From BOG-908 sp965198855 (lineage in GTDB: Bacteria > Pseudomonadota > Alphaproteobacteria > Acetobacterales > Acetobacteraceae): 64,000 nt of DNA. The notes below the pieces were generated by a model, which was not told the origin of the DNA, made no database searches, and was given only the letters and a program-made list of their open reading frames with translations. The translations under genes were made by a program, and so were the position numbers. How positions within the stretch are numbered: position 1 is the first letter of the stretch; every line of letters begins with the position of its first letter. The stretch covers positions 806,001-870,000 of the forward strand of contig CBDAPZ010000001.1 in assembly GCA_965198855.1 (NCBI GenBank), written 5' to 3'. This document shows, piece after piece, positions 44,107-52,275 of the stretch.

Positions 44107-44427
44107 TCAGTGCAGGCGTGCACCGGCCAAAAAATTCACATCCTCGACCGATTCCATGCCGCTTTCACGGGCTGCGGCCTCGAGCGCATCTTCGATCGCG
44201 GTGAGCGTGCGGAACATGTGCAGGGATGACGCTTCGCTCGCCAGCGACCGTAAACAACGCAGAATGCCGAACGCACTCGCCTGCATGGCAAAGTCTTTGT
44301 CATCCATTGTCGCATCGCCCACTCTGGTCACAAAAGCGTGATCGCATGGTCCACCTAAATCCCAGGGCTGACGCAGTGCAAGCCGAATATCGTATTCCGG
44401 GCCAAATTGCACGGTTGGTGCGATCAA
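44107..44427 (-). CDS. Small hypothetical protein between lpxA and lpxI
   Basis: 106 residues, alpha-helical, with no membrane segment (ASAFGILRCLRSLASEASSLHMFRTLTAIEDALEAAARE). It lies on the opposite strand, converging on lpxA, and its 5' end abuts the lpxI start region. I do not recognise a family. A codon-position bias check was not possible here. It may be real or a shadow of the lpxA-lpxI spacer. Confidence 0.4.
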   Translation of the reverse strand: MIAPTVQFGPEYDIRLALRQPWDLGGPCDHAFVTRVGDATMDDKDFAMQASAFGILRCLRSLASEASSLHMFRTLTAIEDALEAAARESGMESVEDVNFLAGARLH

Positions 44428-44488
44428 TATGCAACGGTTTCTATCGTTGGTTGCACAAGCTGTCGCAACGAGATCACATCACGCTGGT

Positions 44489-45328
44489 ATGCACGTGAAC
44501 ATTGGGCCCCTTGGGATTCTCGCCGGTGGTGGACCTTTTCCAGGTCGCGTGGCGGCGGCCGCTCGCGCCGTTGGGCGCGACGTGTTCATCGTAGGATTCG
44601 AAGATTACGCTGAAGCCGAGGTTATCGGCGCTTATCCCCACGCCTATGCCCGTGTCGGCGCCGCCGGCAAGATCCTGTCGCTGCTGCGCGAGCACGAATG
44701 CAAAGACCTTGTTCTGGTGGGCACGGTCCGGCGCCCGTCCTGGCTTGACCTGCGGCCGGACGCGGAAGGCGCCAAGCTGCTAGCGCGGATCGGCCGCGCC
44801 GCCTTCACCGGCGATGACGGGCTGCTCGCCGCCATCGTGCGCGTGTTCGGTGAGCAGGGCTTTACAGTGCTCGGCACCCACGACTTCATCGCCGACGCCC
44901 TCGGCCCGAAAGGTCAGCTTGGCCGGTTCAAGCCGGACGCACAGGCTTTGGCCGACATCGAACGCGGGATCGAGGTAGTACGCGCGCTAGGCACTGTCGA
45001 TGTCGGCCAAGGCTGCGTGGTGCAGCAAGGCTCCGTGCTGGCGGTGGAAGCCATCGAAGGCACCGATGCCATGCTCCGGCGCGCCGGTGGGCTGCTGCGG
45101 CCTGGGCTGGGCGGCGTGCTGATCAAAATGGTCAAGCCAGGCCAGGATCGTCGAGCGGACCTGCCGACGATTGGTCCCCTCACGCTACAAACAGCGCATG
45201 CGGCTGGGTTGAGGGGAGTCGCGTTCGAGGCAGGGGGGACGCTGATGACGGATCGGCAGGCATGCATAGCCCAGGCGGATCAAAACGGGCTGTTTCTTGT
45301 TGGGGTGGATGCACACTTAGCAAAATAA
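44489..45328 (+). CDS. lpxI: UDP-2,3-diacylglucosamine pyrophosphatase LpxI
   Basis: 279 residues from the ATG at 44489 (MHVNIGPLGILAGGGPFPGRVAAAARA). The frame opens 20 codons earlier. Matches the LpxI (DUF1009) family: GILAGGGPFP, GLLAAIVRVFGEQGF, and GAQEGSVLAVEAIEGTDAM-like VVQQGSVLAVEAIEGTDAMLRRAG. LpxI replaces LpxH in alphaproteobacteria for lipid A synthesis. lpxB, often next, is not in the following 19 kb. A GC-rich hairpin (45333-45353) follows the stop. Confidence 0.92.
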   Translation: MHVNIGPLGILAGGGPFPGRVAAAARAVGRDVFIVGFEDYAEAEVIGAYPHAYARVGAAGKILSLLREHECKDLVLVGTVRRPSWLDLRPDAEGAKLLARIGRAAFTGDDGLLAAIVRVFGEQGFTVLGTHDFIADALGPKGQLGRFKPDAQALADIERGIEVVRALGTVDVGQGCVVQQGSVLAVEAIEGTDAMLRRAGGLLRPGLGGVLIKMVKPGQDRRADLPTIGPLTLQTAHAAGLRGVAFEAGGTLMTDRQACIAQADQNGLFLVGVDAHLAK

Positions 45329-45385
45329 GACTGGGGGAGCCGTGCCGGCCCCCTAGACCGCCCTTTATTTCTTTGGGAGTCCTCT

Positions 45386-45781
45386 ATGGCTGGTAGTTTT
45401 TTGCATACGATGTTGCGGGTGCAGGATCTGGATAAGAGCATCGCGTTTTATCGCGATCTGCTTGGGATGAAGGAGCTGCGGCGCAACGATGTGCCGGCCG
45501 GCAAATATACCCTGGTGTTCATGGGGTATGCGACGAATGCCGAGGGCCAGGCGGAAATCGAGCTGACTTACAATTACGATCAGAAAACACCCTACGACCT
45601 TGGCACCGGCTTCGGGCATTTGGCCGTTGGCGTGCCTGACGTGGCGGCCGCCTGCGAGACCGTGCGTGGCGGCGGCGGCAAGGTGGTGCGTGAGGCGGGG
45701 CCGGTGAAGCACGGCACCACGATCATCGCGTTCGTCGAAGATCCCAGCGGCTACAAGATCGAACTCATCGAACGCAAGTGA
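45386..45781 (+). CDS. gloA: Lactoylglutathione lyase (glyoxalase I)
   Basis: 131 residues. VOC-fold enzyme: FLHTMLRVQDLDKSIAFYRDLLGMKELRRNDV with the metal His, EIELTYNYD, GFGHLAVGVPDV and IIAFVEDPSGYKIELIERK. Converts the methylglyoxal-glutathione adduct to lactoylglutathione. The stop overlaps the next start (GTGA), so it is coupled to the ycjX-like gene. Confidence 0.94.
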   Translation: MAGSFLHTMLRVQDLDKSIAFYRDLLGMKELRRNDVPAGKYTLVFMGYATNAEGQAEIELTYNYDQKTPYDLGTGFGHLAVGVPDVAAACETVRGGGGKVVREAGPVKHGTTIIAFVEDPSGYKIELIERK

Positions 45782-47097
45782 GCCTTCTCGACGGTTTCGG
45801 CCGCGGCATCCAGGAACTTGCCGCGGGTAAAATACCGTTTCTCTCGCCCTCGGTCGTGCGGATCGGCGTCACCGGCCTGTCCCGGGCCGGCAAAACCGCC
45901 TTCCTGACCTCCGTTGCCGCGTCATTGATGGCGCGGCGCTTCGCTCTGGCGCCCGTCGGCGCCAGCGCCGTGCCGCGCTTCGACCAGGCACGGCATTTGG
46001 CGAGCCTGGCGGGCGACCCGCCGGCCTGGCCGGAGCGGACGAATGCAGCGTCGCTGCTGGCACTCACGACGAGCATCCCCCGCGGCGTGCTGCCGACGCG
46101 GCATGTGCGGCTGGAGTTCCTGGACTATCCCGGCGAGTGGCTGATCGACTTGCCGATGCTCACGCAGAGTTTTCAGGCTTGGTCGGCAGCGACCTTGCGC
46201 CGACTTGAGGCGCCGGAAGTCGCGGAGAAGACGGCAGCGTTCCGCAGCTTCATCGGCGGATTGCCGGCACGCTGTGCGGCCGACGAGTCGCTCGCCTATG
46301 CCGGCGCGCGCTTGTATCGCGACATGCTGGGGCAGTTGCGCGAGCAGGGATTGTCCTTCCTGCAGCCGGGCCGGCATCTGATGCCGGCGCCGGGACCGGA
46401 GCCGCCGTGGATGGCGTTCTTCCCGATCATCGGGTCGGGTGGTTTGATTGGACTGCTGGAGAGCAGATACACGGCGTACCAGGACGCGGTGCGGCGCGAC
46501 CTGGCTTCGCCGCTGTTTGCCGAGGTGGACCGGCTGGTGATCCTGGCCGACGTGCTGACCGCCCTGCATGCGGGAGAGGCGGCGTTCGCGGATATGCGCA
46601 GGGCGCTGTCGGCCGCGAGCGGGGCCCTGCGTTGGGATTATTCCTGGTTGGAAGCCATCGCCTCCCTGGCCACGTTGCGCCTGCCGCCGCGGGTGATCTC
46701 GCGCGTGGCCTTCGCCGCGACCAAGGCGGATCATGTGGCGGATCGACAGCGCGGCAACCTGGCAGCGCTCATGCGGTCGTTGACCGAGGTGCCTGGCAGC
46801 AGCGTGACGACGGGGCATTTCGCGATCGCGTCCGTGCGCTGCACGGAGGATTTCGTCTGGACGCTGGAGGGCAGGCCGGTCTCTGCCGTGCGAGGCCGCG
46901 TGCTTGGGCAGCAGGTGATGACGCGCTCGTATCCAGGCGAAGTGCCGGACCGGCCGCCCGAGGGGGATTTCTGGGCGCATCCTTTCCTCGCTTTGCCGCA
47001 TTTCGAGCCAATGCAATTGCCCGATGGCGGCCGCTTGGGCGTGCCGAATATCGGCCTCGACGCCTTGCTGGGCTTCCTGCTGGAGGATGTGCTGTGA
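45778..47097 (+). CDS. YcjX-family GTP-binding protein (DUF463)
   Basis: 439 residues from GTG at 45778. P-loop GLSRAGKT (33-40), then RHVRLEFLDYPGEWLIDLPML, PPWMAFFPI and RVAFAATKADHV. YcjX proteins are stress-associated P-loop proteins of unclear role, usually next to YcjF (DUF697), as here. Overlaps gloA and the next gene by 4 nt each. Confidence 0.9.
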   Translation: MSLLDGFGRGIQELAAGKIPFLSPSVVRIGVTGLSRAGKTAFLTSVAASLMARRFALAPVGASAVPRFDQARHLASLAGDPPAWPERTNAASLLALTTSIPRGVLPTRHVRLEFLDYPGEWLIDLPMLTQSFQAWSAATLRRLEAPEVAEKTAAFRSFIGGLPARCAADESLAYAGARLYRDMLGQLREQGLSFLQPGRHLMPAPGPEPPWMAFFPIIGSGGLIGLLESRYTAYQDAVRRDLASPLFAEVDRLVILADVLTALHAGEAAFADMRRALSAASGALRWDYSWLEAIASLATLRLPPRVISRVAFAATKADHVADRQRGNLAALMRSLTEVPGSSVTTGHFAIASVRCTEDFVWTLEGRPVSAVRGRVLGQQVMTRSYPGEVPDRPPEGDFWAHPFLALPHFEPMQLPDGGRLGVPNIGLDALLGFLLEDVL

Positions 47098-47966
47098 GCC
47101 AGACGACGCAAAGATATCCGGCGCCGCGGGTGGAAACCGAGGACCTGCCGGCGCCGCGGCTGGAGCCAGAACTCGCATTGGCGGAGCCTGCGTTGCCGAA
47201 CGAAGGGCGCCGCTGGGGTTTTGCGGCGTTGGTGACGGGCGGGGTGAGCGTTCTGCTGCTCGGGCTCGCCGGCGTCGAGAGCGTGGACATCGTGACCGAC
47301 GCGTTCGTCCGCTCGCCCTTTCTGGGCGGGGCTGCAGCCGGCGTGGCCGGCGTTGGTTTTTCGATGATCGGGCTCGGGTTCTATCGCGAACTCTCGGCGC
47401 TAGCGGCCTTGCGTGGGGTGGATCGGCTCCGGGCGGCGCTCGGCGGCACCGATGCGGTGCGGCGTGCGCAAGCGGCGCGCGAATGGCTGCGCGAGCTGCC
47501 GGAAGGCCCAGCCTTGTTGCCGGCGATGGATGCGATCAACGACCCAGACGCGATCCTGGCGCTGTTGCGTGCGGGACCCGCCGCTTCACTGCGCGCGCAG
47601 GCGGATGCGCTGGGACGGGCTGCCGCGGTGCAATCGGTCGCCGGGATTGCAGCCATGCCGTCCCCTGGGCTGGCTGCGGTATTCGTCGCCTGGCGCGGAG
47701 TCCGTTTGATCCGTCAGGTCGCAGCTTTGCACGGATTGCGGCCGGGCCTGTTTGCAACGCTTGGCCTGCTGCGCCGCACCGCGTTATCGGCAAGTGCTGT
47801 CGCCGGCGTGGAGATCGCCACGAACACCGCAGCCCATGCGGTGCTCTCCAGCGGTTTGTTGCAGCATGTAGCGGGCGAGATGGCCGGCGCCGGTGTCGCC
47901 GCACGCCGCATGATGGTGCTGGCACGAGCGGCGACGGTCGCATGCAGCCCTGTGCCGGAACCATAA
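47094..47966 (+). CDS. YcjF-family membrane protein (DUF697)
   Basis: 290 residues from GTG at 47094; the longer frame begins inside ycjX and is rejected. Polar N-terminal tail of about 45 residues, two hydrophobic helices (FAALVTGGVSVLLLGLAG, FLGGAAAGVAGVGFSMIGLG), a helical domain, and a C-terminal DUF697-type region (ALHGLRPGLFATLGLLRRTALSASAVAGVE). Partner of the YcjX-like protein at the inner membrane. Confidence 0.85.
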   Translation: MSQTTQRYPAPRVETEDLPAPRLEPELALAEPALPNEGRRWGFAALVTGGVSVLLLGLAGVESVDIVTDAFVRSPFLGGAAAGVAGVGFSMIGLGFYRELSALAALRGVDRLRAALGGTDAVRRAQAAREWLRELPEGPALLPAMDAINDPDAILALLRAGPAASLRAQADALGRAAAVQSVAGIAAMPSPGLAAVFVAWRGVRLIRQVAALHGLRPGLFATLGLLRRTALSASAVAGVEIATNTAAHAVLSSGLLQHVAGEMAGAGVAARRMMVLARAATVACSPVPEP

Positions 47967-48007
47967 CAATCGCTCTCCAGCACAAAGGGCGAAACTTTCT
48001 TGCTTCG

Positions 48008-49588
48008 CTAAAAGCGAAGACGCAGGAGCTTTTTATCGAATTTGCCGACGCTGGTTCGCGGAATCGCATCGACAAATTCCACTCTTTCCGGCACGGCATA
48101 ATTTGAAATTTTACCTGCGGCGACCTGCTCGGCCACATGCGCGATCAAAGCCGCCGCATCTCGCAAACAGTCCGTTTCAAGAACGACAAGCGGTAGCGGG
48201 CGCTCGCCCCAAAATGGATCAGGCACGCCAATCACGGCAACTTCGGCCACTGAAGGATGCTGCATCAGGATGTCCTCGATCTGCAGGCTCGATATCCATT
48301 CGCCGCCAGATTTGATGACATCCTTGAGTCTGTCGGTGAGATGTAGAAAACCGTGCTCGTCGAACGTGCCGATATCGCCGGTATGCAGCCAGCCGCCGCG
48401 CCATAAGGCGTCGCTCGCTTCAGCATCGTTGAGATAGGCTTCGGTCAGCCAGGGCGCACGCATGACGACTTCGCCGACAGACACACCGTCGTTCGGTAAT
48501 TCGTTCATCTCCGCGTCGACGATGCGTATGTCGCACAGCACGGCCGGCCTGCCAGCCAGGCAGCGTAGCGTGAGTTCGCCTTCGTCGCCATCGCACAACG
48601 CGGCCGGTACGTGGGAGACGGTCGCCATGGGGCCGGTTTCCGACAGGCCGTAGCCGCCGAAGATGTCCACGCCGCGGGCGCGCATGGCGGCGGCCAGGGT
48701 TTTTGGCAGGGCCGATCCGCCGATCACCAGTTTCCAACCGGAAAGGTCCACGCCGTCCGCGGCGGTCAGGAACATCTGCAGGATCGTCGGCACGCAATGC
48801 GATGTGTTCACCTTTTCCCGAACGAAAAGAGCGACCAGCACCTCCGGCTGGTAGCGCCCCGGATAGACCTGCTTCATGCCGCACAAGGTGGCGCTGTAGG
48901 GATTTCCCCAGGCATGAACATGGAACATCGGCGTCATCGGCATGTACACGTCGTCGCTGCCATGCCGGAAGGTCGCCAGCACGCCGAGCGTATGCAGCAC
49001 GATCTGCCGGTGCGAATAAAACACACCCTTGGGGTTGCCCGTGGTGCCGGTCGTGTAGAAGACCGTCGCACGGGTGCGTTCGTCAAAATCGGGAAAGACG
49101 AAGGCAGGATCGGCCGTCTCAAGCAGGTGCTCGTATTCGCCGTCCCAGGCGAACGCTTCGTCGATCGCTAGTTCTCTGTCTTGCAAAAGGACAAATCGTT
49201 TGGCCTTGGTCAGGCGTGGTCGCAAAGCCTGCAACAAAGGCAGGAAATCGCTGTTGCACAGGATTGTCGTCGCACCGGCATGATTGAGCGTGTAGAGGAT
49301 CTGCTCCGCCGGCAGCCGCACATTCACCGTCATCAGCGTGGCGCCGGACATCGGTATCGCAAAAAAACATTCCAGGTAGCGATGACTGTCCCAGTCCATC
49401 ACCGCCACCGTCTCGCCGAACGCCACGCCCAGGCGCTGCAACGCACTACCGAGGCGATGTACGCGGCCGCCGAATTGCTGGTAGGTCAACCGCCGCAAAT
49501 CGCGGTAGACGATCTCCTGGCGCGGAAACAACCGCAGTGGATTGATCAGCAATTGCTTGATGATAAGCGGATAGTCATAGAACGGCAC
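48008..49588 (-). CDS. Acyl-CoA synthetase (AMP-forming, fatty-acid type)
   Basis: 526 residues from GTG at 49588, with GGAG about 8 nt upstream (MPFYDYPLIIKQLL); an open frame continues 22 codons further. Adenylate-forming motifs: TVFYTTGTTGNPKGVFYSH, GGYGLSETGP, LHTGDIGTFDEHGFLHLTDR and the C-terminal catalytic Lys in PRTSVGKFDKKLL. Activates medium- or long-chain fatty acids with ATP and CoA. The KQLL..P.R.FP.QEI N-terminus is typical of this fatty-acyl ligase group. Divergent from the PAP2 gene. Confidence 0.9.
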   Translation of the reverse strand: MPFYDYPLIIKQLLINPLRLFPRQEIVYRDLRRLTYQQFGGRVHRLGSALQRLGVAFGETVAVMDWDSHRYLECFFAIPMSGATLMTVNVRLPAEQILYTLNHAGATTILCNSDFLPLLQALRPRLTKAKRFVLLQDRELAIDEAFAWDGEYEHLLETADPAFVFPDFDERTRATVFYTTGTTGNPKGVFYSHRQIVLHTLGVLATFRHGSDDVYMPMTPMFHVHAWGNPYSATLCGMKQVYPGRYQPEVLVALFVREKVNTSHCVPTILQMFLTAADGVDLSGWKLVIGGSALPKTLAAAMRARGVDIFGGYGLSETGPMATVSHVPAALCDGDEGELTLRCLAGRPAVLCDIRIVDAEMNELPNDGVSVGEVVMRAPWLTEAYLNDAEASDALWRGGWLHTGDIGTFDEHGFLHLTDRLKDVIKSGGEWISSLQIEDILMQHPSVAEVAVIGVPDPFWGERPLPLVVLETDCLRDAAALIAHVAEQVAAGKISNYAVPERVEFVDAIPRTSVGKFDKKLLRLRF

Positions 49589-49677
49589 TTTTGGTCTCCA
49601 AGAGCCATTGCGTGGCGCGGGCGGCAAACTGGGCCGTTCGGCGCCACCCGACAACTGCTGGTCCCCTGTTTCCGCTG

Positions 49678-50277
49678 ATGCTGTTCCTGACGGATTTTGC
49701 TGACGAGGCCGTCGTGCTGCCTGTGGCGGCGGTGGTGCTCGTGGTCCTGCTGATGCTCGGCTGGCGCCGTGGTGCGCTGGCCTGGATGATGGGGGTCGGC
49801 GGCGTCCTGGGCACCATGCTGGTGCTCAAGCTGATCGTATTTGCCTGCATCTGGAAGCTGCCGAAGCTCAACCTGTCGAGCCCTAGCGGTCACACGGCGG
49901 TGGCGGCGGTTGTCTATGGTGGGTTGCTGGCGCTGCTGGCGCCGCGCCGGCGGGGTGGTCCTTTTCTTGCGGCGCTCACGGGCGGCGGGCTCGCTTTGCT
50001 GGTCGGCTCTACCCGACTGGCCTTGCATGTGCACACCGTGCCGGATGTGCTGGTGGGTGCGGCTGTCGGCGTGCTCGGGGCTGTGCTGCTGCGTCATTTC
50101 GCTGGCGAGCGGCCGGAGCGCTTGTCGTCGCCGCGCCTGGTGCTTGCCGTGTGCGTGGCGATCGCGTTGTTCCACGGGCATCGCCTGGCGGCCGAGACGC
50201 GCATACGGTCGCTGGCGCTGGACGTGTGGCCGCTGAGCCTATGCAAGCGAAGCGGTCCGGCAGGCATGTCAAAGTGA
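49678..50277 (+). CDS. PAP2-family membrane phosphatase
   Basis: 199 residues from the ATG at 49678. Several hydrophobic helices carry PAP2 motif 2 (SPSGHTA) and motif 3 (STRLALHVHTVPD, S-R-x5-H-x3-D). The usual motif 1 (K-x6-R-P) is not clear. The first motif falls where KLIVFACIWKL is, without the Arg-Pro. Probably dephosphorylates a lipid phosphate or diphosphate at the inner membrane. A TTG at 49591 would extend it, but it begins inside the divergent promoter. Confidence 0.8.
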   Translation: MLFLTDFADEAVVLPVAAVVLVVLLMLGWRRGALAWMMGVGGVLGTMLVLKLIVFACIWKLPKLNLSSPSGHTAVAAVVYGGLLALLAPRRRGGPFLAALTGGGLALLVGSTRLALHVHTVPDVLVGAAVGVLGAVLLRHFAGERPERLSSPRLVLAVCVAIALFHGHRLAAETRIRSLALDVWPLSLCKRSGPAGMSK

Positions 50278-50410
50278 CCTTAGTCCGTAACGCCGCCCGT
50301 TGCGGAACGGACACGGCGTGTACAGTTGAATGCAACAATCTGTAATCGTGACTGAAACGAAATCGACAGGCCCATGACGCCATGCCAGGAGACCGGAATG
50401 GAGGGTCCGC

Positions 50411-51871
50411 ATGTTTTCCAGGGTGTCGGTTGCTTTTGCCGTTTTTATTGGTTCGGTAACATTATCACCCGCGTTGGCGATGGATTGGGAGGTCAGCCTC
50501 GATCGTAATCTGGGCGCCCCGGGATACCTGCCTTATGCGGGTGAGGTCGAGGGTAGTTTCACCTACACCTATGCAGCCGATCTCTACGACGTCCGGACGA
50601 ACAACCCATCCAGTTTTCCGCAGTCCTATGACCGGTCGGAAAATACCTTCTTGCCTTCGCTCAGCTATGGAATCACCGACGATATCGCCATCTCGGCAAA
50701 TCTTGGCTGGGGAAATTCGCGTAATCGGGAAGACTACAGCTTTACGGAAGAGATCTATAAGCCAGGCAAATACGTTTCCACGCCTGGTCTTTTCCACGTC
50801 GTGACACCTGGAACGTTCGTGGCAGTGCAGAGAAAGGCGACAGCCTCGTTTCATGCGCTGGGCGCCGATGATCCTTCATTCGGCGTCACATGGCGTGCGA
50901 TTGACCAGCGTTTCGCGCCGGTGGATGTCGATATCACTGCGAGCTATGCGCCGGACATCTTCAAAAGCCGCAGCCCTGAGCAGAACGAGAACGGTAGCTT
51001 TGCCACCGGTGGCCAGTCGGGCAGCATCGAACTGTCCGTCATGCGCGAGATGCGCGCTCTGACGCTGCGTGCCTATGGCAGCTTCAGCTACGAGGGCCGG
51101 CGCAATGAGGCGGCCGATGACGGACCCCTCGATCTGCGCAGCGGGGCTCACCCCTCTTATGGGGCGGGCGTGCAAAGCGAGCTTCGGCTGCTGCCGTGGC
51201 TGGCGGTCAATGCCGGCGCGGAGGCGCAGCAGGCAATGCGCTACGATCGGCCGCAACTGGACGCGTTCGGCACCACGCCGGTGACGATCAAGCCGAGCGG
51301 CGTGCTCAGCCCTTATGCGGGGATCGTGGCGCAGATCCTGCCGCAGCGTATCGCGACCGAGTTTCTCTACCAGCATGACTTCGTCAATGATGAGACGCAT
51401 CTCTACCCCTATCAGGATGACCGCTATTACAAGCAGGAAAGCAACCAGTTTATCGCGCGTATGCTGTTCACCCTCGGCGGCAGACCGGCGCCGCTGCCGG
51501 TGCCTGCGCCGCCTACAGTCCCGATCGTGGACAGCCAAGCACCTTCGACCTACCTGGTGTTCTTCGACTGGGATCGTGCCGATCTCTCATTGCGCGCACG
51601 ACAGATCGTCGCCGAAGCTGCCGCGGCTTCCACCCGTATCCACACGACCCGCATCGACATCGATGGCTACACCGATCTTTCAGGCACCGCCGCCTATAAT
51701 CAGAAACTCTCCGTAAGGCGTGCCGAAAGCGTGGCAGTGGAACTGGTGCGCGACGGCGTCGACCGGGGCGAGATCAGCCTGCGCGGGTTTGGCGAAACGC
51801 ACCCGCTGGTGCCGACCGGAGACGGGGTGCGCGAGCCGCAGAACCGGCGGGTCGAAATCATCCTGCACTGA
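50411..51871 (+). CDS. Outer-membrane barrel fused to an OmpA peptidoglycan-binding domain
   Basis: 486 residues. Signal peptide 1-23 (SVTLSPALA). Residues about 24-365 are alternating hydrophobic beta strands rich in Tyr/Phe, like a transport-type barrel (SYGITDDIAISANLGWG). A Pro-rich linker (PAPLPVPAPPTVP) follows. Residues about 380-486 are an OmpA-like domain with DIDGYTDLSGTAAYNQKLSVRRAESV and EPQNRRVEI, which binds peptidoglycan. The barrel is larger than that of ordinary OmpA. It anchors the outer membrane to the wall and may form a channel. Confidence 0.8.
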   Translation: MFSRVSVAFAVFIGSVTLSPALAMDWEVSLDRNLGAPGYLPYAGEVEGSFTYTYAADLYDVRTNNPSSFPQSYDRSENTFLPSLSYGITDDIAISANLGWGNSRNREDYSFTEEIYKPGKYVSTPGLFHVVTPGTFVAVQRKATASFHALGADDPSFGVTWRAIDQRFAPVDVDITASYAPDIFKSRSPEQNENGSFATGGQSGSIELSVMREMRALTLRAYGSFSYEGRRNEAADDGPLDLRSGAHPSYGAGVQSELRLLPWLAVNAGAEAQQAMRYDRPQLDAFGTTPVTIKPSGVLSPYAGIVAQILPQRIATEFLYQHDFVNDETHLYPYQDDRYYKQESNQFIARMLFTLGGRPAPLPVPAPPTVPIVDSQAPSTYLVFFDWDRADLSLRARQIVAEAAAASTRIHTTRIDIDGYTDLSGTAAYNQKLSVRRAESVAVELVRDGVDRGEISLRGFGETHPLVPTGDGVREPQNRRVEIILH

Positions 51872-51959
51872 CTGCGCCGGAGCCCATGTTGCGTCGTGGC
51901 GGCGATGCAACTTGCGGCTGCGCATCCCGTTGAAGGGATGGTCTGATCATTAGGGTGCC

Positions 51960-52229
51960 ATGTCATTCGCTGCCGAGCATGTCATTGCGACATTCGCTGC
52001 TTCCATCGTAGCCACGCGCCAGGCCACGACGGTGGAGGCTATACGCGAAGCATGGGTCGATGCGATGTGGATCCTGTTTCCCGATCCCTCGGACCCTGAA
52101 TACCGGACCTGGCAGGAAGCACATGGCGAACTGCCGGCAACCTTGCATGAGGCAGAGGCTGCCGCGGCGGCGATTTCGGCGCGGCGCAAGCATATGATGC
52201 ATGCGTCTCAGAATTTTTCAGTGCTCTGA
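51960..52229 (+). CDS. Small conserved-looking hypothetical protein
   Basis: 89 residues (MSFAAEHVIATFAASIVATRQATTVEAIREAWVDAMWILFPDPSDPEYRTWQEAH...). A helical, acidic protein with AGGG upstream of its ATG. Its Trp/Pro-rich middle is well-formed coding sequence. Family not recognised. It precedes a repeat copy and converges with the TPR/ATP-grasp gene. Confidence 0.6.
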   Translation: MSFAAEHVIATFAASIVATRQATTVEAIREAWVDAMWILFPDPSDPEYRTWQEAHGELPATLHEAEAAAAAISARRKHMMHASQNFSVL

Positions 52230-52275
52230 ACAAGACAAATATTTTCTTCTGAAGAAAACAACAAAAAACCTTTAT
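52230..52275 (-). repeat. Dispersed palindromic repeat, copy 11 (degenerate)
   Basis: Arms TTTTCTTC (52242-52249) and GAAGAAAA (52251-52258) with one base between, followed by CAACAAAAAACCTTTATG. The complement of 52272-52274 is the TAA of the convergent gene. Confidence 0.72.

Noticed and set aside
45922..47178. 418-residue minus-strand frame over ycjX
   Set aside because: Antisense to ycjX, which has a P-loop and coupling to its neighbours.
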